Assembly (NCBI GenBank): GCA_005223375.1
Contig: RXOD01004205.1
Coordinates: 1-26,050, forward strand
DNA from: Amoebophrya sp. AT5.2
Taxonomy: Eukaryota > Sar > Dinophyceae > Syndiniales > Amoebophryaceae
DNA: 26,050 bases
Direction: 5' to 3'
Shown here: piece after piece, positions 19,740-26,050 of the stretch
Layout of the letters: every line of letters starts with the position of its first letter
Numbering within the stretch: position 1 is the first letter of the stretch
The notes under the pieces: generated by a model
The model's input: only the letters and a program-made list of their open reading frames with translations
Databases searched by the model: none
What the model was told of the DNA's origin: nothing
Made by a program: the position numbers and the translations under genes

Positions 19740-22301
19740 ATGGATTTCCTCGAGGCTGGGCAGCGTGACGACGCGGCTTTGAAGCTACAGTCCGTGCAAC
19801 GTGGTAAGAGTGACCGCAACCGCGTCGCGGAGATCAAGCAGCAGAAGCAGGTCGAGAAGGAGAACGCTGCCGCGACCAAGATCCAGAGCCAGGCGCGCGC
19901 GAAGCAGGCCAAAACTCGGGTGGAGCAGCTGCGGGCAGAGACCGATCCCAGCCGGCAGGAACAGGAGGAGCGCGATGCCGCAGCCACCAAGATCCAGCGG
20001 AAGGCGCGCAGTAGGCAGGAGCAGGCGCAGGCGCGGGTGGTGGTGGAGGAGCGGCGAAGAGAGAAGCGGCTGCAGGACCTGGGCAGCTTGATGAAGACCG
20101 CGTTCAACCCGATCTCGCTGTTCGGGACGTTGTTTAGGTCCCGAAGTCGCTTCTCGAAGTCGCGCACGGCGCAGAACGAGGCCGCCACGGTGGTGCAGAC
20201 GGGCTGGCGGCAGCGCCAGGCGCGCATGGACGTGCAGGCGAAAAGGGAGGACAACGCGGCGGCGCAAATCCAGAGCGTGGTGAAGCGGTACCTGGCGCAA
20301 AGAGAGGCGCAGGGGATCACGAGCGGGAGCGCCGCAACCTCGATCCAGGCGGGGTGGCGGCAGAAACAGGCGAGAAGGACGGTTTCGGACCGAAGAACTT
20401 CGTTCGTGACGGCGGTGATGAAGATGCAGCGCGTGTTTCGCGGCAGGCGGACGCGGGAATCACTGCGCGGGCAGTTGGAGGCGGAAGTGCAGGACATCGC
20501 GGCGACGCGTATCCAGAGCGGGTGGCGCGCGAAGGCGGACCGGGACCGGGTCTCGCAGATGCGCGCGATGACCTTTTCCGGAAGCGAGTTCTGGGTTGAG
20601 CTGGACTCGCACGACGGACACCCGATTCCGCGGCACCCGGGCCTGCGCGAAATGGTCGACGTGGACGAATTCGGCAATCCGCTGCCAGACGACACGTTTT
20701 CCAGGCAGAATTTCACGCCGTACGACACGAAGACTCTCACGTGGCTCTTCCCGGAGGAGGAGAAAATGGGCGTGCGACTACTCGTGGACTACAACGGTGA
20801 GGAACACTTGTATCAAGAGTACGACATGCTCGGAAAGTACGCGGAGAAGTGGTCCGTGGTGCTGTCCCGGGAAGAGGAAGAACGGCGAAAAGCGGAAGAA
20901 GTGACGGTGGCTGGGAGGTTTCGGAGATTTGTCCGGATGCTGCTGGCGGAGAAGGAGCCAGAAAAGGAAGGTGAAAAAGCAGCTGGAGAGGGCGAGGCAG
21001 AAGCTGAAGAGAACAGGAAAAAGAAAGAAGCGGAAGCAGCAGATGCCGCAGCTGCACTAGCTTCCGCTCCAGAGCGGAAGCCACGCGTCCGGCGCCCGCG
21101 CAGACGTGCGGAGGGCGAGGGGGACGCAACTGCCGTTCGCTTCAGTACGGTCACCCCCGCGGAGCGCAGCGCAGGCATCGACGCTGACGACACTTTATGC
21201 ACGATAACCGTAAACCCGAAGAAGGCCGACGAGCCGGCAGTCGAAATCGCGCCGGAGCCCATCGGCGGCCGCACGGGTTTGATTATGTACTTCGTGCTGC
21301 GGATGCAGTACAGGTTTCGCAAGCGCCTGCAGCGAAGAAGGGAGGCGTCCGTCGTGATTCAGCAGAGCTACCGGAAACTCGTGCAGGACCGTGACAACTC
21401 GCGGTTCTGCGGGAGATGCTGCTGGAAAAAGAACCGGTGCTGCTTTTGGTGTTGCTCCCCGTTATCCGAGTGCGCCGAGTGTTGCGGCGTGTGTGACAAG
21501 GTTGCTTGGAGGGTGCCCTGCTCCTGGCCCTTCTGTTTCTTGCGGGTGGGCACTCGCTGCTTCTTTCGGGTTGTTTGCTGTGGCCGTTGTGGGACAGGTG
21601 GAAAGATGAAAAGCACGGCCGTAACATCAACAGGAGAACAGCACCCACCGCCGCCTTCTGATCCCGCACCCCCAACGCCTCCTCCCGGCACGGTGACGAT
21701 CGGCGGCCCACCGCTGCTCGACCAGCAACCGTCGTCCTCTCAACATGCGATAAAGAACATCAGTAAAGATCCGAGCTACTGCGAGCGGCGTTGTTCTGCT
21801 CGCTGCTGTCGCTGCTGCCGCGGCGACGGCCACGGCTGTGGCAGCTGTGCGTTTTGCGAGGATCGCCGCATCTGCTGCCCCTGCAACTGCGTTTGCTGCT
21901 GCGGTGGCATCCGCTCCCGGGTGCGCGATCGTACGAACGGCTGCTGCCCCTGGGTGAAGCGGCGCCAAACCAGCGCGGCGGGGAATGCGGTGCTTCTGCG
22001 GAGCGCGATCCAGGTGGCAATGAGACGGGGCCTTTCGAAAAAGGTAGAGGAGGACGAGCACGGGAACCAGGTGACCACTTTCGCGCGGAAAGAGCTGTTG
22101 GGCCACACGGCCACGCCCGTGACGGACGGACTTCGAATTCTGCCGCAAAGTAGGGAGGAAAGAATGAGGAAGGACAAACGGATACGGGAAGCGAAGGTAA
22201 AAGCGGGGAAAAAGCTGATCACCGACAGAGTCTTCCTAGAAGTAGACTGGGGAAAAGTGAAGGAAGCGCGAACTGCCGCTGTACTGGGGGACGAGAAATG
22301 A
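19740..22301 (+). CDS. Multi-IQ-motif (calmodulin-binding) protein with a cysteine-rich C-terminal domain
   Basis: A single exon of 853 residues. ATG 19740 is chosen over the TTG 15 bases upstream. IQ-type motifs are centred at residues 16, 48, 85, 152, 177, 202, 229 and 258 (for example AATKIQSQARAKQAKTR and AATRIQSGWRAKADRDR), with a ninth near 542 (SVVIQQSYRKLV). IQ motifs bind calmodulin or related EF-hand proteins. Residues about 282-400 form a compact-looking region beginning GSEFWVELDSHDGHPIPRHP, unrecognised but containing paired aromatic and acidic residues. About 400-480 is Glu/Lys/Ala-rich. Residues 557-617 hold 17 cysteines and 681-736 hold 18, separated by a proline-rich linker. 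The Cys pattern (CC, CxC, CxxC) suits metal binding or S-acylation. The C-terminus is basic and helical. No intron is needed. A calmodulin-regulated structural or membrane-linked role is inference. Confidence 0.82.
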   Translation: MDFLEAGQRDDAALKLQSVQRGKSDRNRVAEIKQQKQVEKENAAATKIQSQARAKQAKTRVEQLRAETDPSRQEQEERDAAATKIQRKARSRQEQAQARVVVEERRREKRLQDLGSLMKTAFNPISLFGTLFRSRSRFSKSRTAQNEAATVVQTGWRQRQARMDVQAKREDNAAAQIQSVVKRYLAQREAQGITSGSAATSIQAGWRQKQARRTVSDRRTSFVTAVMKMQRVFRGRRTRESLRGQLEAEVQDIAATRIQSGWRAKADRDRVSQMRAMTFSGSEFWVELDSHDGHPIPRHPGLREMVDVDEFGNPLPDDTFSRQNFTPYDTKTLTWLFPEEEKMGVRLLVDYNGEEHLYQEYDMLGKYAEKWSVVLSREEEERRKAEEVTVAGRFRRFVRMLLAEKEPEKEGEKAAGEGEAEAEENRKKKEAEAADAAAALASAPERKPRVRRPRRRAEGEGDATAVRFSTVTPAERSAGIDADDTLCTITVNPKKADEPAVEIAPEPIGGRTGLIMYFVLRMQYRFRKRLQRRREASVVIQQSYRKLVQDRDNSRFCGRCCWKKNRCCFWCCSPLSECAECCGVCDKVAWRVPCSWPFCFLRVGTRCFFRVVCCGRCGTGGKMKSTAVTSTGEQHPPPPSDPAPPTPPPGTVTIGGPPLLDQQPSSSQHAIKNISKDPSYCERRCSARCCRCCRGDGHGCGSCAFCEDRRICCPCNCVCCCGGIRSRVRDRTNGCCPWVKRRQTSAAGNAVLLRSAIQVAMRRGLSKKVEEDEHGNQVTTFARKELLGHTATPVTDGLRILPQSREERMRKDKRIREAKVKAGKKLITDRVFLEVDWGKVKEARTAAVLGDEK

Positions 22302-22509
22302 AAATCGCTCTGAGGGGGCAGAGGACCTGTCGATTGTGCTCGTGGATGTTGGTAACCGCTGAGGATCAGGATGGTCCTGGTTCAAGATTGATATGATCAT
22401 GGAACTTGTAACGGATGAGCCGAGGGAGAGCGAGCGGACGAAATCGAAAACAAAGTCGATGGTCAAAACGAATCTTTTTTCCAATCATGAATAGAAACAA
22501 TAAAAGTAG
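22302..22509 (+). other. Intergenic spacer
   Basis: A short AT-richer stretch with no supported feature. A 97-codon frame from 22415 runs out of phase across the small ORF that begins at 22510 and is less protein-like. Confidence 0.4.
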
Positions 22510-22734
22510 ATGGAGTCACGAGGAACCGCAACCGACTGGCTTCCCTTTTCGATTCCGGACAGGCAGCATTGGCCGCCACCAGCTGAATATTTTCCGTCGC
22601 GCATACAAGGAAGAGGAGGAGCTGTTCGCTTTCGCTACGAAGGCTGTCACAACTTTGCGCGCCGTGTCATTTTGTTCGGTGTCTATCGATTTTGTTTTGA
22701 GAGTATGATCAACTCTTTTTCTTGTGCGCATTAA
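22510..22734 (+). CDS. Small ORF, faintly similar to the N-terminus of RCL1
   Basis: This is 74 codons from an ATG directly after an in-frame TAG. It reads MESRGTATDWLPFSIPDRQH early and, at residues about 38-54, VRFRYEGCHNFARRVIL. That piece resembles the start of RNA 3'-phosphate cyclase-like protein RCL1, a ribosome-biogenesis factor whose N-terminus has a G..NFR.RLVL pattern. No remainder of RCL1 (normally about 370 residues) follows: the FkbM gene starts 70 bases later. A donor-like GTGTCT occurs at 22679. It may be a gene fragment, an orphan first exon or a chance reading. Confidence 0.22.
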   Translation: MESRGTATDWLPFSIPDRQHWPPPAEYFPSRIQGRGGAVRFRYEGCHNFARRVILFGVYRFCFESMINSFSCAH

Positions 22735-22779
22735 TTTAAAACCTCTGCCCGTAGGCTACATCAGACGCCACATTGTTAG

Positions 22780-22797
22780 ATCATTTTTATCTTCAAG
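22780..22797 (+). promoter_or_regulatory. Candidate 3' splice site (trans- or 5' UTR splicing) before the FkbM gene
   Basis: TCATTTTTATCTTCAAG ends six bases before the ATG at 22804. It is a typical pyrimidine-rich AG acceptor with no in-frame exon to the left. It vaguely resembles the 3' half of the dinoflagellate spliced leader (CATTTT...CTCAAG), but with several mismatches, so I treat it as an acceptor only. Confidence 0.3.
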
Positions 22798-22803
22798 AAA
22801 GAG

Positions 22804-25800
22804 ATGGCGTGGTTCTTTTTGCCGGTGTTGAAGGCACCCTCGCGCAAGGTCTCTTCATCTGGCCTTCTTGTTTTGTACTCCGGTTTCGTGCTGGACCCGG
22901 TTGCGTCTAAGTGGACATATATGGCTACGGCCACGCAACCCAGTTCCTACCTCTACCAGCACGGGACCTATGTCGATCGCCGGAACGTATATGCTGCGCC
23001 CTTCGACCACGAGGAGGAGAGCGTGACAGGGAATCATGACGGCAAACTAAGTCACCAGTTTCCCTACCTGAGCTTCAGAGAGACCGACAATATACCGCAA
23101 CCTCAGTGCGAGTTGCCTCCGTGGAAACGGCTGAAAAAACGACTTGCCCAGGGGTACCAGGGCCTCAGCCGGCTAGTAGAGGAAAAGCAAATGCGCGGAC
23201 TCGCCGCGCTAGACGAGGCGACCACGACGGGCGCCGATGCAAGTAGCGTGCTTTCCGTCCTCCTAGAAGGCTGGGGGACAAGGACAAGCGACGGCGACCC
23301 CAGCTTCATCACCCTTGAAGGCGCCGCCACAAAGAACGCGACGATGTTGCGACAGGGACAGCGACAACACCTACACCAGCAGCATGATCGAGATAAAGCT
23401 AAAAAGGGTCCGGATTATCACCACCTCCACGACGAGCGCAACCGCAGTGATGATGTGTACGGAAACATCCTGTCCCTTCTGCAGAGTGCGTTGGCAAGAC
23501 ATGACTACGACGCGCAGGCCGACCGGGACCACCTGCAGATGAACGCAGCTGCCGTCTTGGATGTGTGGGAGGAGCTGGAGGAAAACGAAAATCCGTACTC
23601 GAAAGCCGCGAAACCGAAAGACCCAAGTAGCGACCACGACTCGTCTACCTCATCCTCAACTCTTAGTACTCCACCCGTACTAGAGAGTCGTCTGCTGTCC
23701 TCCTGGCACTTTCGTTTCCGTCGCACCTGCTACGCCGGGTTCTCGGCACTTCTCTTCTTCCTCCTCGAAGTTGAATGGCTTGCGCGTGCGCAGAACAAAA
23801 GGGGCCTCGTGGTGGCGCCAGAAAAGCAAACGACGAAAAACTTCAAGGAGGAATTCGAAAGAGGTCTCCTGCAGCGGCCCGCCGCTTGCGCTTCCACGCT
23901 GACGGCTCTTCTCGCGTATCTGGGGCCGAAACTCGAGGCGCCCATGACGTGGCTGTTCAGAACGCCGACTGTGGACTACCCAATGCAACTGCATATCGCC
24001 GGGTTTCCTTTTGGAAATGTCGGCATTATCGCGGCAAAAGAGGTGCTCAGGATGGGGAAGTACAGAACGTCAAGTGTTGCTGGAGTTTCACCGCATGCAG
24101 GCAAGGGAAGGGCTTCGCAAGATGTAGGTGGACAAGACCAGTGTGCTGGGTGTGCCGAATTCGACGAGATATACGGCGTGCGCTTCAAGCCGCAATTTCG
24201 TTTTCGACTGCCAAACACCGATTCAGATGGTGAAAACATGAACATAGGCGCTTTGTCACCAGAACATGGCGACAACGCCTTCGCAGTCTTGGACTACCTG
24301 TTTAAGAAAGAAGCAACTTCCGCCTCGGCGGAGTCAGCACAGTCAGGAGCTCCTGCTGCACGTGGTGAAACAAGCGGCCGCTTGATGGTTGACGTCGGCG
24401 TGTTTGACGGCGGAGACTGGGCGGCTGCGGCAATCGAGAAGGGTGTTAGGACTATTGGTTTTGAGCCGCTGCGCGAGAACCGTGAGCAATTCCGTGACAA
24501 AATCGTGAGCGTCTATGGGGAAGGTGTTGTGGAAATCGTGGAGCATCACAGTACTGGAACAAGGGGCGAGGAGAAGGACCACGGCTACGAAAACGGAGAG
24601 CAACGCGCTAGGACATCAAAGCGAAAACCGATTTCCGCACTCGGACGGGCGAGTTTTATCCTTAACGAGATTTTCCGGCCCGAGTTTGTTCCCGCAGCAG
24701 CTGCTGCGGCTTCTCTAGGGAAGTCGAAGGAACAAAACTCGTCGTCGACGGCGGTTGTGCTTATCCCTTCTACCGAGCCGCCTGGTCGGAGCCAGGAAGA
24801 AATCGAATTCCGCGACGACGTCAACCCTAACCCACAAAGCAGGACGCACTACTTTTTCGGAAACCGGTGGGTTGAGTGTCTGTCTCCACCCGTGTGTGAA
24901 GAGATGCGCGCGAACTATACGAGGCTGCAGACGAGGACCACATGGCCAACAAGAACTACAACGAAGATGCCCCCCACTACAACATCCAGGGAGGATTCTG
25001 CCCCAGCACCACTGTACCGTCTGTACCCGTACGCGTTAGGCGAAGAGGAGGCCGTCGACGTCCGCATGGAGCGGCGGGGGGATTACAGCAGTTTGCAAGC
25101 GCGCGACGACCTCGGCGTGCGCAGGGACGTGGCCTTCCACGATCGGGGGTCCAACTCCACCGTGGAGTTGGTCCAGGTGAAAACCCTCGGCGGCGTCCTT
25201 CCGGACCTGCTGACGAGGGACGAGTCGGGGGCTCCGACTCCGATCGTCTTGCTGAAGATTGACGTGGAGGGTTACGAACTGGGCGTGCTGCGGGGCGCTG
25301 CGGAGCTATTAGCGAGGAAGCACGGAGGTGGTCGCGTGGTCCAGCACATTTACCTTGAGTTCCAGCCTGCTGCTTTGCTGGCGAGCGGTACCGACCCGGA
25401 ATCGGTGTTGTGGTATCTTACAAGCTTGGGTTACCGCTGCCGTTCGCGACAGTTGGGGGGGCTTCTGTGGCAACATCAGCGGGTGACGGAATCTCCTGGT
25501 GCCTCGGAGAACGTTGCAGCAGCCCGAAGCGCGATGTGGTGGCGAACAAACCGATATGACGACGCCTTTCGCTACGAAAGCACGGCGCTTTCCTTCCGCC
25601 AGTACGTCGAATTGTGGGAAAGCAAACAAAAAAACGTAGTTTTCGATCCGCCGTGGGAATTCGCAGATGACTTGCTGTGTGAGAACTTGAGCACGGAAAA
25701 TTTACATGACAAAAACAATGCTCGAGGATTTGGCCACTCGCTACTGGCACAAGCACAAGGGCCAAATAGGTTGGCAGAGTGTTCATTTTCAAAGCGTGAC

Positions 25801-25806
25801 CAGTAA
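22804..25806 (+). CDS. FkbM-family SAM-dependent methyltransferase with long N-terminal extension
   Basis: A single exon of 1000 residues, ATG to TAA. FkbM enzymes are O-methyltransferases that use S-adenosylmethionine. The SAM-binding motif is LMVDVGVFDGGDW (527-539), with the following acidic residue in RTIGFEPLREN (E554). The second signature, LLKIDVEGYELGVLRGA, starts at residue 816 and is followed by IYLEFQP. In family members known to me these signatures lie roughly 80-120 residues apart; here about 290, because of a polar insertion at about 590-790. Residues 1-500 are unlike the family core. A mildly hydrophobic segment near 18-33 and a stronger one at about 309-327 (CYAGFSALLFFLLEVEW) could anchor it in a membrane. 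The natural substrate is unknown; glycan or lipid methylation is a guess. An internal ATG at 22921 is a possible alternative start. Confidence 0.85.
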   Translation: MAWFFLPVLKAPSRKVSSSGLLVLYSGFVLDPVASKWTYMATATQPSSYLYQHGTYVDRRNVYAAPFDHEEESVTGNHDGKLSHQFPYLSFRETDNIPQPQCELPPWKRLKKRLAQGYQGLSRLVEEKQMRGLAALDEATTTGADASSVLSVLLEGWGTRTSDGDPSFITLEGAATKNATMLRQGQRQHLHQQHDRDKAKKGPDYHHLHDERNRSDDVYGNILSLLQSALARHDYDAQADRDHLQMNAAAVLDVWEELEENENPYSKAAKPKDPSSDHDSSTSSSTLSTPPVLESRLLSSWHFRFRRTCYAGFSALLFFLLEVEWLARAQNKRGLVVAPEKQTTKNFKEEFERGLLQRPAACASTLTALLAYLGPKLEAPMTWLFRTPTVDYPMQLHIAGFPFGNVGIIAAKEVLRMGKYRTSSVAGVSPHAGKGRASQDVGGQDQCAGCAEFDEIYGVRFKPQFRFRLPNTDSDGENMNIGALSPEHGDNAFAVLDYLFKKEATSASAESAQSGAPAARGETSGRLMVDVGVFDGGDWAAAAIEKGVRTIGFEPLRENREQFRDKIVSVYGEGVVEIVEHHSTGTRGEEKDHGYENGEQRARTSKRKPISALGRASFILNEIFRPEFVPAAAAAASLGKSKEQNSSSTAVVLIPSTEPPGRSQEEIEFRDDVNPNPQSRTHYFFGNRWVECLSPPVCEEMRANYTRLQTRTTWPTRTTTKMPPTTTSREDSAPAPLYRLYPYALGEEEAVDVRMERRGDYSSLQARDDLGVRRDVAFHDRGSNSTVELVQVKTLGGVLPDLLTRDESGAPTPIVLLKIDVEGYELGVLRGAAELLARKHGGGRVVQHIYLEFQPAALLASGTDPESVLWYLTSLGYRCRSRQLGGLLWQHQRVTESPGASENVAAARSAMWWRTNRYDDAFRYESTALSFRQYVELWESKQKNVVFDPPWEFADDLLCENLSTENLHDKNNARGFGHSLLAQAQGPNRLAECSFSKRDQ

Positions 25807-26050
25807 CGGTATATGGTCGGAGTGAGGTAGACGTAAAACGCAAGTGAGGGCAAGGCCCGTGGCAACTTGAACCGGGCAAGAGCGACAACAAATTTTAGTT
25901 TTGAAAATTCAAATTGTTCTCCAAAACAAAGACTCATCCATAGTTAGTTAGGTAACAAGCACGCCCCGCGCCTGCGGCGCGGGGGCAGCGCTAATGTTCT
26001 ACATTTAAAGAAGGCCGAGGGCAGCTATTTGTTTATTTTCCGAGGAGAAG
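25807..26050 (+). other. 3' flank of the FkbM gene
   Basis: Non-coding, AT-rich sequence with stops in all frames. It contains the GC-rich hairpin described separately. The next gene would begin outside the window. Confidence 0.5.
25964..25984. repeat. GC-rich perfect hairpin
   Basis: CCCCGCGCC (25964-25972) and GGCGCGGGG (25976-25984) are perfectly complementary around a TGC loop. It stands out in an AT-rich flank 160 bases after the FkbM stop codon. It may be a transcript-end structure. It is terminator-like in form, but this is a eukaryote and no T-run follows. Confidence 0.6.

Noticed and set aside
19718..20740. 340-codon minus-strand open frame
   Set aside because: Antisense shadow of the IQ-motif region; the repeated Cys/Arg/Ser pattern mirrors the IQ repeats.
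22745..22797. Relic of the dinoflagellate spliced leader
   Set aside because: CATTTTTATCTTCAAG shares only scattered positions with the leader, and the 5' half does not match. It is explained well enough as a splice acceptor.

Overview
This is a eukaryotic nuclear segment, most likely from a protist. Genes are interrupted by short canonical GT-AG introns; the six I could place run from 130 to 413 bases. One gene is unmistakably cytosolic ribosomal protein S13 (RPS13), split by an intron. All six main genes lie on the + strand. That uniform orientation, together with the EF-hand, IQ, RCC1 and FkbM protein families and pyrimidine-rich AG sites just before several start codons, fits an alveolate, possibly a dinoflagellate relative. 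This assignment is inference: I see no intact dinoflagellate spliced-leader sequence.

Layout. (1) 2-4722: 5'-truncated gene with an EF-hand near the left edge and RCC1-like repeats at the C-terminus, three exons. (2) 5211-6765: two-exon gene for a 425-residue low-complexity/helical protein of unknown role. (3) 6766-7860: spacer with a long imperfect hairpin and one orphan exon-like stretch (6980-7201). (4) 7861-8732: RPS13, two exons, with a 32-base tandem duplication in its intron. (5) 8733-11592: no confidently assigned gene, but coding-like pieces in shifting frames. Two of them (10601-10692 and 10971-11086) join in phase and suggest a hidden multi-exon gene or a decayed one. (6) 11593-18566: three-exon gene for a 2187-residue acidic coiled-coil protein. 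(7) 19740-22301: single-exon gene with about nine IQ motifs and a striking C-terminal domain of 35 cysteines. (8) 22510-22734: small ORF faintly like the N-terminus of RCL1. (9) 22804-25806: 1000-residue FkbM-type methyltransferase. The last 244 bases are non-coding with a GC-rich hairpin.

The genes do not form a recognisable pathway. Genes 1 and 7 both carry calcium/calmodulin-linked modules (EF-hand; IQ motifs), and gene 6 has one Sfi1-like (centrin-binding) motif, so a calcium/cytoskeleton theme is possible but unproven. I found no mobile element, CRISPR array, tRNA or rRNA. The most unusual items are the cysteine-rich IQ protein, the FkbM protein with a large insertion between its motifs, and the unresolved 9.5-11.1 kb region.
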